Below are positions 43,901-52,307 of a DNA stretch of 64,000 nucleotides, piece by piece. A model generated the notes under the pieces. The model ran no database searches. It saw only the letters and a list, made by a program, of their open reading frames with translations, and was not told the DNA's origin. Source of the stretch: Sphingomonadaceae bacterium (lineage in GTDB: Bacteria; Pseudomonadota; Alphaproteobacteria; Sphingomonadales; Sphingomonadaceae); NCBI GenBank assembly GCA_947472735.1, contig CANJBY010000003.1, positions 1 through 64,000 on the forward strand, read 5' to 3'. The position numbers and the translations under genes were made by a program. Positions within the stretch are counted from its first letter, which is position 1. Each line of letters begins with the position of its first letter.

Positions 43901-44404
43901 TTCGAGATAGAGCCGCCCGGGGAACAGTGCCTCGAGCCTTGTGCACAAGTCCTCGGCCGCCTCCTGCCGCGCTTCCGACAGCAACCGGACCAGTCCGCCC
44001 TCTCCTGCCCCGGACAAGGCAATCAGCCCGTCGGTATGGCCTTCCAGGTCCGCCAGTGCGACATGCGGATCGAGTTCCAAGGGACGGTCGAGGTGGGCCC
44101 GGCTAACCAGACGGCACAGGTTATCCCAGCCCGTTTCATTCTGCGCATAAAGCGCCAGCGCGTCGATCGTATCGCCGCCTTCGCGCCGCACACCCAGCAG
44201 CGTACCGATAATCGGCTGGATTCCCGCGTCCTTGCAGGCCGAGGCAAAGGCAATCGCACCGTAGAGTCCGTTGCGGTCCGCAATGGCGATCGCCGGGAAA
44301 CCGCGTTCCTTTGCCAGCTTCGCGATGGCCTTCGGATCAATCGCACCGTCGAGCATCGTGTAGCTCGAAAAGACGCGCAAGGGGACGAAAGGAGTGTAGG
44401 CCAT
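40934..44404 (-). CDS. dnaE: DNA polymerase III subunit alpha
   Basis: The replicative polymerase catalytic subunit, 1156 aa. The amino-terminal PHP domain starts VPLRVFSSYTMLDGAI, where the usual HSxYS histidine is F, and reads DRNGLYG; it is therefore probably not an active exonuclease. The polymerase core has PDFDIDFCE (near 395), the GRGSGAGS loop and SSTHAAGVV; helix-hairpin-helix, and OB-fold parts follow. Start ATG 44404 (MAYTPFVPL); GTG 44413 has a slightly better Shine-Dalgarno and is possible. Confidence 0.96.
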   Translation of the reverse strand: MAYTPFVPLRVFSSYTMLDGAIDPKAIAKLAKERGFPAIAIADRNGLYGAIAFASACKDAGIQPIIGTLLGVRREGGDTIDALALYAQNETGWDNLCRLVSRAHLDRPLELDPHVALADLEGHTDGLIALSGAGEGGLVRLLSEARQEAAEDLCTRLEALFPGRLYLEVARRGDPAEDAAEDALIDLAYARGLPLVATNPAHYGEPQFFAAHDAMLCIAASTHIDAADRVRSSPHAWVKSGPMMADIFADLPEALANTLVVAQRCAFAPPRRKPLLPSLAGDKEGEAAMLADHARAGLEKRLAPYGELASEERQAYFDRLDFEVGIINRMGFAGYFLIVADFIQWAKGSDIPVGPGRGSGAGSVAAWALTITDLDPLRLGLLFERFLNPERVSMPDFDIDFCETRRGEVIRYVQQKYGVDHVAQIITFGKLKARAVLRDTGRILQMSYGQVDRLCKMVPNHPTDPWTLPRALNGVAELKREYDTDAEVRRLIDLAVQLEGLPRNSSTHAAGVVIGDRPLEQLVPLYRDPRSDMPVTQFDMKYVEDTGLIKFDFLGLKTLSVLKKAVQLLEKRGVEINLDTLAWDDEAVYRLLQSGDTVGVFQLESEGMRRTLAAVKPTSFGDIIALVSLYRPGPMDNIPLFGRRKNGTESIEYPHEKLEGILSETYGIFVYQEQVMQAAQILAGYSLGDADLLRRAMGKKDQKEMDAQRARFIAGCKDNSGIDKAKAGELFDLIDKFAGYGFNKSHAAAYALLAYQTAWLKTHYPHEFYAASMCFDMHQSEKLSIFVDDMRRNGVALEGPDINRSEAEFTVERTDEGHAVRYALAGIRNVGEKAMDAIVTDREGHGWFASLEDLFRRVPPGSMNRRAIEGLAAAGAFDSLETNRAKVIANADLLLAAADEAERSRTSGQAALFGGPEEGTGALRLAEAEAWSRAEQMAKERENFGFYFAAHPVEQYRTVASANGARSYASLMSQGVPGGGRQPAVMAAMVEGVQRRKTRRGSDFVIAEFSDSSGQFSASCFEESLVDPMTRWAAEGVCVLLNVELDAPSADEPPRVTVRGARPLTEVTSAAQMVLKLDVESPEAVAELALLLQGGAEGRGEVLVRLRTGSETEPTLRLGRDFQLDGMLAERLAEIEGVHNVSLSARRGPSHLRLVA

Positions 44405-44467
44405 CGGAATCACGCTAGCCGCCTTGCGGCGGCAATCAAGCAGCGCCGGCTTGCGCTTGGGGAAAAG

Positions 44468-45646
44468 CTAGCGGCTTGCGACTTTCATTTCGGTGCTGGC
44501 GTGAAACCGGCTGAGCGCGGCCATGACCTCGTGCATCATCTTCATCCGTTCCGGTATCGGCTGGCGGGTCTGGCCGATCATCACCGCGACCGCATAGAAC
44601 GTCCCGTCCGGCGCCTGGACGATTGCCACGTCGTTATATCCGGTTGCGGTCCCCGCCAGTTCCTGACCGGTGCCGGTCTTGTGGAAGATCTTCCACCCCG
44701 GAACCAGCCCGCCCTTGAGCCGGCGCGGACCGCTGTGCGTGCGCGAGAGGATATCCATAATCACGGCAGTCGACTGCGGCGAAAGCAGTTCCCCGGCAGC
44801 GAGCCGAGCCAGCGCGCGCGCCATGCCCGCCGGCTGCGCACCGTCCATGGGATCGGCCACGTATCGATCAAGTGAAGCGACCCGGTCTGCCTTGGGCAAG
44901 CGGGCGCGGGCCTGTTCGAAATTGCTGCCGAGCGAGTATGACGGATCCCAGCGCAGCCCGGAGATCGCGCTTTGCAGCAGCCGCTCACCCGGGCCAAAGC
45001 GGATACCGGAAATACCCTTGTCGGCCATCATCGCCCGCACCCGGTCAGGTCCGCCGGCGGTCCACAGCAGCCGATCGTTCGCGGTGTTGTCGGAAAGCGA
45101 CAGCGCGTTCTGCATCAGGTCGTGCACCGGCAACGTGACCGAGCCTTGCTCCAGCACCTGCCAGCGCAGAGGCTGGTTGAACAGCGTCAAGTCTTCCGGA
45201 CGGATCGTCAGCGGCTGGTCGAGCCGCAGGCTTCCCTGATCAACCGCGTCAAGCACAGTGAGCGAGACCCACAGCTTCGATACGCTCTGCTGCGGAAAGA
45301 AATCGTTCAGCCGCGCGCCGACCGTCCAGTCACATCCCGCCTTGGCGACCGCGATGCCGACCTTGCCGCTGAACGATTCCGCTATTCCGGAAAGCTCCTG
45401 CTGCAACTGCGTCGGGCGGGCGCTGCAATCGGCATGGTAGTGCGGCGCGGCTGCCTGGGCAGGGCGAATGCCGGTAGCCAGCAGCTTCGACGGCGCATCC
45501 GATATCGGCGGCCCGGCCAGCGCGAACGCACCGGCCAGCCCCGCCACCACACCGGCCAGCGAAAAGCGTTTGCGCCATGGCGAGCGCCGTGGGCCAAGTC
45601 TACGGCCGAGGGAAACCGGCGTATCGCGATAAAGTCGGATGCTCAT
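44468..45646 (-). CDS. class A beta-lactamase-like serine hydrolase, exported
   Basis: A 392-aa protein with an amino-terminal membrane anchor or signal (LAGVVAGLAGAFALAG, about 29-44) and a penicillin-binding fold. The three class A boxes are present: S121-V-S-K124, S185-D-N187 and K323-T-G325. E221 lies 36 residues after the SDN serine, the position of Glu166, in ERLLQ where class A has ExxLN. Two cysteines are present in the mature part. It could be a true beta-lactamase or a related peptidase. Starts at ATG 45646 close behind a sigma-70-like promoter. Confidence 0.85.
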   Translation of the reverse strand: MSIRLYRDTPVSLGRRLGPRRSPWRKRFSLAGVVAGLAGAFALAGPPISDAPSKLLATGIRPAQAAAPHYHADCSARPTQLQQELSGIAESFSGKVGIAVAKAGCDWTVGARLNDFFPQQSVSKLWVSLTVLDAVDQGSLRLDQPLTIRPEDLTLFNQPLRWQVLEQGSVTLPVHDLMQNALSLSDNTANDRLLWTAGGPDRVRAMMADKGISGIRFGPGERLLQSAISGLRWDPSYSLGSNFEQARARLPKADRVASLDRYVADPMDGAQPAGMARALARLAAGELLSPQSTAVIMDILSRTHSGPRRLKGGLVPGWKIFHKTGTGQELAGTATGYNDVAIVQAPDGTFYAVAVMIGQTRQPIPERMKMMHEVMAALSRFHASTEMKVASR

Positions 45647-45656
45647 GATCGATGCG

Positions 45657-45685
45657 AATGTAACTTCGACCTTTCGCCCATGCAA
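45657..45685 (-). promoter_or_regulatory. possible sigma-70 promoter of the beta-lactamase-like gene
   Basis: On the minus strand TTGCAT (45685-45680), 17 nt, then TACATT (45662-45657). The -10 ends only 10 nt before the ATG at 45646, so the transcript would be nearly leaderless. Confidence 0.35.
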
Positions 45686-45786
45686 TCGCGAACCCGCGCT
45701 TAGGCATGGCTATCCCCAAAGGGATGCGACGAGGCGCATTGCACGCGGGATTGCCCGATTGTGGCGGCGCGCGTAGGGGGAACCGC

Positions 45787-47121
45787 ATGTCCGTCACCAC
45801 CCGCTTTGCACCTTCGCCCACCGGTCTGCTGCATATCGGCAACATGCGCATGGCGCTCCACAATTGGCTGCTGGCCAAGCAGCATGGCGGGCGATTCCTT
45901 CTGCGGATCGACGATACCGACACCGCGCGGAGCCGTGAGGACTATGTCACCGCGATCCGCGCTGATCTTGCCTGGCTGGGGCTTATGCCCGAAGGGGAAG
46001 AGCGCCAGTCGGCCCGGTTCGATCTCTACGAGCGCGCGTTCGGCAAGCTGGTCGCGGCGGGGCGGGTCTACCGCTGTTACGAAAGTTCGCAGGAGCTGGA
46101 GCTCAAGCGCAAGGTCCTGCTTTCGCGCGGGCTGCCCCCGATCTATGACCGGGCAGCGCTAGACCTCAGCGAAGCCGATCACGCCGCCCGCGCCTCCGCG
46201 GGCGAACAGCCGCACTGGCGCTTCCTGCTCGACCGCGACAGCGCAATCGCCTGGGACGATGGGATCAGGGGGCCGCAGCATTTCGATCCGGCGCAAATGT
46301 CCGATCCGGTGGTGCGGCGCGGTGACGGTAGCTGGCTTTACATGTTGCCATCAGTGATCGACGACATCGCCATGGGCGTCACGGACGTGCTGCGAGGCGA
46401 AGACCATGTTTCGAACACCGCATCGCAATTGCAGATGTTCCTTGCGCTTGAAGCCGCGCCGCCCCGCTTCGCTCACGAGGCGCTGATCACGGGGGCGGAA
46501 GGCAAGCTGTCCAAGCGGCTCGGCTCGCTGGGTGCGGCAGAACTGCGCGAAGCCGGCATTGAGCCGGAGGCCGTGGTCGCTTTGCTGGCCCGGCTGGGGA
46601 CATCGGACCCCGTCGACCCTGCGCTGGATGCCGATGCACTGGCTTCCGCCTTCAATCTCGCCCATTTTGGCCGGGCACCGGCGCGGTTCGACGAGGCCGA
46701 GCTGGCCCGGGTCAACGCCGCGGTGATCCATCGCTTGCCATTCGAACGAGTCCGCGCGGCACTGCCAGAGGGCATGGACGAGGCGGCCTGGCTGGCGATC
46801 CGGCCCAATCTCGCTACGCTCGCAGAGGCGAACGAATGGTGGCAGGTAGTCACCGGCCCGGTCAATTGCCCGCCGCTCGAAGCCGACGATTGCGCCTTTC
46901 TGGCCGAGGCGGCAAAGGCTCTGGCGAGCATTGCCTGGGATGAGAATCCCTGGAGTGCGCTGACGAGCACCTTGAAGGAAACGACCGGCCGCAAGGGCAA
47001 GCCTTTGTTCCTCCCGCTGCGCCAGGCGCTGACCGGCCACGATCACGGCCCCGAAATGGCCGCGCTGCTGCCGCTGATCGGGCGCGAAGCGGCTGTCGCC
47101 CGGCTTAACGCAGCGGCCTAG
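45787..47121 (+). CDS. gltX: glutamyl-tRNA synthetase
   Basis: A 444-aa class I aminoacyl-tRNA synthetase: the FAPSPTGLLHIGN HIGH-type signature (residues 7-19), LLRIDDTD, LRGEDHVSNTASQ and KLSKR (about 240-244) in GAEGKLSKRLGS are all present. ATG 45787 (MSVTTRF) is chosen over an upstream in-frame ATG at 45706. Many Alphaproteobacteria carry two GluRS genes; at this size it could be the second, whose copy may favour tRNA-Gln mischarging. Divergent from the beta-lactamase-like gene. Confidence 0.92.
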   Translation: MSVTTRFAPSPTGLLHIGNMRMALHNWLLAKQHGGRFLLRIDDTDTARSREDYVTAIRADLAWLGLMPEGEERQSARFDLYERAFGKLVAAGRVYRCYESSQELELKRKVLLSRGLPPIYDRAALDLSEADHAARASAGEQPHWRFLLDRDSAIAWDDGIRGPQHFDPAQMSDPVVRRGDGSWLYMLPSVIDDIAMGVTDVLRGEDHVSNTASQLQMFLALEAAPPRFAHEALITGAEGKLSKRLGSLGAAELREAGIEPEAVVALLARLGTSDPVDPALDADALASAFNLAHFGRAPARFDEAELARVNAAVIHRLPFERVRAALPEGMDEAAWLAIRPNLATLAEANEWWQVVTGPVNCPPLEADDCAFLAEAAKALASIAWDENPWSALTSTLKETTGRKGKPLFLPLRQALTGHDHGPEMAALLPLIGREAAVARLNAAA

Positions 47122-47915
47122 CTCATGAACGCAATCGTTCGGATCTCGATGCTCTGGCGCGGCCGGGCATCCGGCGGCGAGGTCGGGTCGTTGAACGCCG
47201 TATGCGCGGTGAACTGCACTCGCGACGGATCGCTGTCGAACAACTTGAACACGAACACCTCCTCGGGGCGCATCCGGGGTACGTAGTACCAGCGCTGCCG
47301 CTCGGTGTGAGCGAGATTGAAGCCGAACAGCGACTTGCGCCCGGCATCGCCCAGGCCGCCCCGGATTTCGCTTTCGAACAAATCCTCGGCGCCGATGGTG
47401 CTGGCATCGCACAGTGCCAGCGGGGTTCGCTCCACAGTGCGGATCGGGCGCCAGACGTTGATCAGCACGTGCCGCCCGGCAAGCCGCCGCTCGCCCTCCT
47501 CCTCGCCCAGGATCCGCAGCGCCTGGTCCCGCACGGTGCGCGCGCCATAGTCAATGTGCGCGCCGAACGCCGGCTGATTGCCATCACCTGCAGCTGGATC
47601 GTCGGTGCGCATCATCAGCCCGAAGCTGATCACTTTGGCGGCGCCGGTCAGCCGGGCGACCAACGCCTCCACTTCGGGAACGTAACGGGCATCGACTTCC
47701 GCACGATCGGCGAGATCGCCCACCGCGGTGGGCTGGTCCAGCATCAGGAAGCCGTTGCGGTCGAACGCCAGCTTGTCCGCGATCGGGCGCACGTCGTGAA
47801 TCGCCACGGTATGCGGATCGGCCGGCCAGTAGGACCGCGCACGGTCAGCGGCATAGAAGATCGACTTCTCTCCCCGCACCACAAAGCGCAGCTCGGCCAT
47901 CACCGCATCCGTCAT
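47118..47915 (-). CDS. CmcJ/NvfI-family oxidoreductase
   Basis: A 265-aa protein of the family that includes CmcJ of cephamycin biosynthesis and the fungal Fe/2-oxoglutarate enzyme NvfI. Conserved blocks are HIDYGAR, INVWRPI, PLALCDAST, RWYYVPRM-EEVFVFK-FDSD, HTAFNDP and RQSIEIRTI. The His-x-Asp (HID) and a later His are candidate iron ligands. ATG 47915 follows GGAGAGGGA. Bacterial function is unknown. It converges on gltX and diverges from the MFS gene at 47999, with which it may form one locus. Confidence 0.82.
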   Translation of the reverse strand: MTDAVMAELRFVVRGEKSIFYAADRARSYWPADPHTVAIHDVRPIADKLAFDRNGFLMLDQPTAVGDLADRAEVDARYVPEVEALVARLTGAAKVISFGLMMRTDDPAAGDGNQPAFGAHIDYGARTVRDQALRILGEEEGERRLAGRHVLINVWRPIRTVERTPLALCDASTIGAEDLFESEIRGGLGDAGRKSLFGFNLAHTERQRWYYVPRMRPEEVFVFKLFDSDPSRVQFTAHTAFNDPTSPPDARPRQSIEIRTIAFMS

Positions 47916-47998
47916 GCCAGATCCCTCTCCGGTTTGACTTCGATTCCTGCAGCCAATAGCCCCTGCGCGCAAGAGCATGAGATACAGGGGAGAATAGC

Positions 47999-49294
47999 AT
48001 GGATCCGCGTCAGGAACTGCGCGAGCGAAAGATGAGCGCGGGGCAACACCTGATCGTGGCGATCTGCGTCATGGTCAACCTGATCGACGGCTATGACATC
48101 CTCGCCCTGGCCCAGGCCGCGCCGCGACTGGCGGAGGAATGGCAGCTACCGCCCGAACGGCTTGGGCTGCTGTTCAGCATGGGTCTGGGCGGCATGGCGA
48201 TCGGCGCGCTGGCGGTTTCGCCGCTGGCGGATCGCAACGGCCGACGCCCGGCGATCCTCACGTGCCTGCTGCTGATGTCAGCCGGCATGGCCGGCGGCGC
48301 GCTCTCGACCGGCTTCGGCGAGATGGCGGCGGCGCGGTTGCTGACCGGGATCGGGATCGGCGGGATGACCAGCACGGTCGGCACCCTGGCGCTGGAATAT
48401 GCCTCAGCCCGCGCCCGCGAATTCGCGCCGAGCGTGGTCGCATCGGCCTTTCCGGTCGGCACGATCATCGGGGGTTCGGTGGCGATCCTGCTGATGGGCG
48501 GGTTTGGCTGGCAGGGAATTTTCTGGGGCGGCGCACTGCTTTCGGCGGCGCTGTTCCCACTGGCGTGGTTCTACCTGCCCGAGTCGCTGGATTTCCTGCT
48601 CTCGCGCCAGCCTGCCGGAGCGCTGCAAAAGACGAACCGGATCCTGGAGCGGCTGCATCTTACCCCGATCGCCGCACTGCCGCCGCTCCCCGATGGCGTG
48701 GAAAGCGGAGGCGGTTCGATCCGGGAAATAGCCTCGCGCCGCCACTGGCCGACGCTGGCTCTGCTGTGCTGCGCGCACCCGCTCAACATGTTCACTTTCT
48801 ACTTCATCCTCAACTGGTCGCCGAAATGGATCGCCGAACTGACCGGTTCGGCCGAGCGCGGCATTTCCTATTCGATGACGGTCAGCGTCGGCGGCATCGC
48901 CGGCGCGCTTCTGGCCGGAGCGGTGGCGCAAGTGATCGGGGTGAAGCGGCTGATGCTGATCACCCTGCTTGGTCTGGCGGCGCTGACTGCGCTGTTTGGC
49001 TTCCTGCCCGACGTGCCGGTGTTGCTGGCGGGGAGCGGGATGCTGCTGGGTGCTTCGCTGTTTGGCTCGGCCGCGGCCTGCTGGCTGACGGTGGCTTACG
49101 CCTTCCCGCCGCAACTGCGCGCAACCGGGTTGGGCCTCGCCACCACCGCGGGCCGGATCGGCTCAATCTTCGGGCCGCTCGCCGCCGGCTATCTGCTGGC
49201 AATGGGCGCGACCAAGCTGGCCATCTGCGTAGTGCTGGCGTTGCCGGCGGTAGTCGCAGCCGCGCTGTATGCGCAGGCGCGGTCGGTTGACTAG
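47999..49294 (+). CDS. MFS transporter, aromatic acid:H+ symporter (AAHS) type
   Basis: A 431-aa, 12-helix transporter. The amino terminus VNLIDGYDILALAQAAPRL carries the DGxD motif of AAHS permeases (PcaK, BenK, VanK), followed by the loop 2-3 motif GALAVSPLADRNGRRP. Expected substrates are aromatic carboxylates. A GGGGAGAA Shine-Dalgarno lies upstream. It converges on the tartrate-dehydrogenase-like gene. A second AAHS-type gene lies at 54340. Confidence 0.88.
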   Translation: MDPRQELRERKMSAGQHLIVAICVMVNLIDGYDILALAQAAPRLAEEWQLPPERLGLLFSMGLGGMAIGALAVSPLADRNGRRPAILTCLLLMSAGMAGGALSTGFGEMAAARLLTGIGIGGMTSTVGTLALEYASARAREFAPSVVASAFPVGTIIGGSVAILLMGGFGWQGIFWGGALLSAALFPLAWFYLPESLDFLLSRQPAGALQKTNRILERLHLTPIAALPPLPDGVESGGGSIREIASRRHWPTLALLCCAHPLNMFTFYFILNWSPKWIAELTGSAERGISYSMTVSVGGIAGALLAGAVAQVIGVKRLMLITLLGLAALTALFGFLPDVPVLLAGSGMLLGASLFGSAAACWLTVAYAFPPQLRATGLGLATTAGRIGSIFGPLAAGYLLAMGATKLAICVVLALPAVVAAALYAQARSVD

Positions 49295-49304
49295 ACGGGT
49301 TGCC

Positions 49305-50378
49305 TCAAATCTCGGAAGCGATCGCCTTGCCGCAGGTAACGGTGTCGGCCTGACCCTTGAGATCACGGGTGCGACCGGAATCGGACGACAGCACCGTTTC
49401 GATCGCCCTCATCACGTCGGCCGCTGCTTCCGCTTCGCCGAGATGCTCCAGCATCATGGCTGCGGACCAGATCTGCCCGACCGGATTGGCCACGCCCTTG
49501 CCGGCGATGTCCGGCGCAGAGCCATGGACCGGCTCGAACAGCGATGGCCCGGTGCCATCCGGGTTGATGTTGCCCGAAGGCGCGACGCCGATCGTGCCGG
49601 TGCAGGCCGGGCCGAGATCGGACAGGATGTCCCCGAACAGGTTGGAGGCTACCACCACGTCGAACCACTGCGGGTTCATCACGAACTGCGCGGTGAGGAT
49701 ATCGATGTGAAACTTGTCGACCGCCACGTCCGGATACTGCGGAGCCATCGCCTCGACCCGGGTATCCCAGAACGGCATGGTGATCGAGATGCCGTTCGAC
49801 TTGGTCGCGGAAGTGAGCTTCCGGCGCGGGCGCTTCTGCGCCATCTCGAAGGCGAACTTCAAGACCCGGTCGACCCCGTGGCGGGTCATCACGGTTTCCT
49901 GGATCACCACTTCGCGGTCGGTCCCGGCGAAGATGTGCCCGCCGATCGAGCTGTATTCGCCCTCGGTGTTTTCGCGCACTACCCAGAAGTCGATGTCGCC
50001 AGGCTCGCGCCCGGCCAGCGGGCAAGGGACGCCAGGCATCAGGCGGACGGGACGCAGGTTGACGTACTGATCGTACTCGCGGCGGAACTGCAGCAGCGAA
50101 CCCCACAGCGAGACGTGGTCGGGCACGATCTCGGGCCAGCCGACCGCACCGAAGAAGATCGCGTCAACCTCGCCGATCTGGGCCTTCCAGTCTTCGGGCA
50201 TCATCCGGCCGTGCTTGGCGTAGTATTCGCAGTTGGCGAAATCGTGCCATTGCAGGTCGAGCGTGAAACCGTGCTTGCCGGCCACCGCTTCAAGCGCGCG
50301 CAGTCCTTCCGGGACCACTTCCTTGCCGATGCCGTCTCCGGCGATCACCCCGATCGAATAGCTGCGGGTATTGGTCAT
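49305..50378 (-). CDS. tartrate / D-malate dehydrogenase-like enzyme
   Basis: A 357-aa Mn-dependent beta-hydroxyacid oxidative decarboxylase of the isocitrate/isopropylmalate dehydrogenase family. IGVIAGDGIGKEV, DFWVVRENTEGEYSS, the Lys in TSATKSNG, and the metal-binding Asp in SNLFGDILSD are present; the sequence is closest in feel to tartrate dehydrogenase (TtuC) and D-malate dehydrogenase (DmlA/YeaU). ATG 50378. No LysR regulator is adjacent. It may handle C4 hydroxy acids or a product of the neighbouring catabolic genes. Confidence 0.88.
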   Translation of the reverse strand: MTNTRSYSIGVIAGDGIGKEVVPEGLRALEAVAGKHGFTLDLQWHDFANCEYYAKHGRMMPEDWKAQIGEVDAIFFGAVGWPEIVPDHVSLWGSLLQFRREYDQYVNLRPVRLMPGVPCPLAGREPGDIDFWVVRENTEGEYSSIGGHIFAGTDREVVIQETVMTRHGVDRVLKFAFEMAQKRPRRKLTSATKSNGISITMPFWDTRVEAMAPQYPDVAVDKFHIDILTAQFVMNPQWFDVVVASNLFGDILSDLGPACTGTIGVAPSGNINPDGTGPSLFEPVHGSAPDIAGKGVANPVGQIWSAAMMLEHLGEAEAAADVMRAIETVLSSDSGRTRDLKGQADTVTCGKAIASEI

Positions 50379-50494
50379 GGCGCGTCTCCCTGCCGTTGGA
50401 CGGGCGCCTATGGCCCCCACACCGTGCAGGCAAGTATCAACGCGGCCGCGCACGGCGGGGGATATTTGTTTTTCCGCCTAGTGAAAGTTACCCT

Positions 50495-51067
50495 TCAGAC
50501 GACCCGCCAGACCCACAGCTTGATGCTCGCCGCATAGCGCGCGCCGGCGCAGACGAAGACCGAGCGGTTGAGCCAGTCGTATTTGCCGGTGGGGGCTATG
50601 AATTCGGGGATGGTGCGGAAGTAGTATTCCGCCGGATCGACCACGTCCCCTGCCGCCAGCCGCGCGATCACCTCGGGCGGACCGTGACGCAGTCCGCGGT
50701 TGCGGATCTGGATCACCGCGCCATCGTCGGTCTGCAGCGCATAGGTCGCGTCGGCGACCGTAACTCCGTCATGCCGGGTCAACTGCCAGTCTGCCGCGTT
50801 GCCGAGGAGTTTACCGCGGATCAACGGGCCAACCACAGAGCCGCCTTCGTAGATCGGGATGATCCGGCGCGTACCGTCCGGCGTTGCGCCGATCGGAACC
50901 GGTGCGCCGAGATTGCCGGTCGCTTCGTAGACGAATTCTAGATCCGGCTTGATCATTCTATGCTCCTCTTGACCCGTATTGGTTTTGCCACCACCCAACG
51001 CTGGCATTGCGCCGAGGGCGCCCGCCGCAACCATGGCTCCCATTGCTTCCCGCCGACCGGTAATCAT
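50495..51067 (-). CDS. exported DUF3237 protein
   Basis: A 190-aa protein with a twin-arginine-like signal (MITGRREAMGAMVAAGALGAMPAL) and a DUF3237 beta-barrel (LEFVYEATGNLGAPVPIG, RRIIPIYEGGSVVGP, GPPEVIARL, YYFRTIPEF). DUF3237 has no established function but often sits in aromatic or phenylpropanoid catabolic clusters. The ATG at 51067 overlaps the serine hydrolase stop as ATGA, so the two are translationally coupled. An internal start (MIKPDLEFVYE) at about 50956 would give a cytosolic form. Confidence 0.82.
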   Translation of the reverse strand: MITGRREAMGAMVAAGALGAMPALGGGKTNTGQEEHRMIKPDLEFVYEATGNLGAPVPIGATPDGTRRIIPIYEGGSVVGPLIRGKLLGNAADWQLTRHDGVTVADATYALQTDDGAVIQIRNRGLRHGPPEVIARLAAGDVVDPAEYYFRTIPEFIAPTGKYDWLNRSVFVCAGARYAASIKLWVWRVV

Positions 51068-52281
51068 TTCGCGTTCACGATGCGGTGAAAGTAATCAACG
51101 GTCTCGGGAAGGACATAGGCCGGCTCGGCCGGTGGATAATAGCTTAACTTGACGATCACCGTCCGCGTTGCAGGGTGAACGTAGATGAACTGGCCGGCCA
51201 GCCCCACCGCAGCATAGGCACCTGGCTCGTCATCGAGCTGCCAGAACTGGAAGCCGTATCCCTTCCTGACCGGACTCCTGGTTTCTTCAGGGTAACGCAG
51301 GGGCACCATGCGCGTGGCCTGGGAAAGCCAGCCCTTCGCCAGAACCCGCGGCTTGCCGCGCACCCCGTCGTCGAGCATGAGCTGGCCAAGTCGGCCGAAG
51401 TCCCGCAGCGTGGCGTTGAAGCCCATGCCGGCCAGCTCACGGCCGGAACCGGGTGGACCGTCTGCCATCCACCAAGCGTCGGCTTCCATCCCGGCAGGGC
51501 GCCACAGGACTTCCTCGGTATAGGCGGTCAAGCTCTTGCCGGTCGCTTTCTCGAGGATCCAGCCGAGCACAGCGGTGTCGAGCGTAGCGTAATTGAATGT
51601 GCTTCCCGGCGGCGTGCGGCGTCCGATCGTTTTGGCCGGATCGGCAAAGCGCCACTTGTTGAGCACGATCGCATTCTGGTGGATCTGCGCGGCGAGGCTG
51701 GGGTTCTGGCCGAAGTCATACCGCTCCTCGATGTCCGCCCCGGAGCGCATCTGGAGGATGTTCCGGATCGGCACGTCGCCATAGGCTCCGCCCTTGAGTT
51801 CAGGCACATACTTGCCCGCCGGATCATCCAGCGAGGCGATATGCCCCTGTTCGAGTGCCTTCCCGATCAGCAGCGAGGTGATCGACTTGGCCATCGAGAA
51901 GGAGATGAAATGCGTCTCGGGGGCCGAACGGTTGCGATAGTCCTCGAACACGATCTTGCCGTCCCGGATAACCAGTAGGGCATTGGTAAAAGTCCGTTCC
52001 GCCCAGGCCTGATAGTCACGCTCCTCACCGGCGATTTTGGCCGCCGGCGTGGCCAGCGCTGGCCCGCGCGGCAAGGGCCTGACTGGTCCGGCCCGGTGCA
52101 CCATGCGGTATTCGAACACCCTGTTGGTATCGCGGAAGGTGAACGAATTGACGGCCGGCGAAAGCCACTGCTCGCGCATGGCCACCACGGCCGGAGAAGG
52201 CCCGCTTTCCTCCCCCGCCAGCGACGTGGGTGCGGCCGCGATTGCAGCAACGCACACGAGCGCCACCAATGATCTTTTCAT
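51064..52281 (-). CDS. exported serine hydrolase (class C beta-lactamase / esterase fold)
   Basis: A 405-aa protein with a signal peptide (MKRSLVALVCVAAIAAAPTSLA). The SxxK nucleophile is SMAKS (about residue 133); the second motif is YAT in FNYATLD; GLAGQFIYVHP replaces KTG near the end. This pattern fits esterase-type members of the beta-lactamase superfamily more than drug-degrading enzymes. Shine-Dalgarno GGGAGGGAC precedes ATG 52281. The carotenoid oxygenase gene ends 26 bp upstream. Confidence 0.87.
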   Translation of the reverse strand: MKRSLVALVCVAAIAAAPTSLAGEESGPSPAVVAMREQWLSPAVNSFTFRDTNRVFEYRMVHRAGPVRPLPRGPALATPAAKIAGEERDYQAWAERTFTNALLVIRDGKIVFEDYRNRSAPETHFISFSMAKSITSLLIGKALEQGHIASLDDPAGKYVPELKGGAYGDVPIRNILQMRSGADIEERYDFGQNPSLAAQIHQNAIVLNKWRFADPAKTIGRRTPPGSTFNYATLDTAVLGWILEKATGKSLTAYTEEVLWRPAGMEADAWWMADGPPGSGRELAGMGFNATLRDFGRLGQLMLDDGVRGKPRVLAKGWLSQATRMVPLRYPEETRSPVRKGYGFQFWQLDDEPGAYAAVGLAGQFIYVHPATRTVIVKLSYYPPAEPAYVLPETVDYFHRIVNAK

Positions 52282-52307
52282 CTGTCCCTCCCGCTGGCTT
52301 TCCAAGC

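Noticed and set aside
44468-52281. Drug-resistance beta-lactamases
   Set aside because: The first has class A boxes but an altered omega loop; the second lacks KTG and looks like an esterase. Neither lies in a resistance context.
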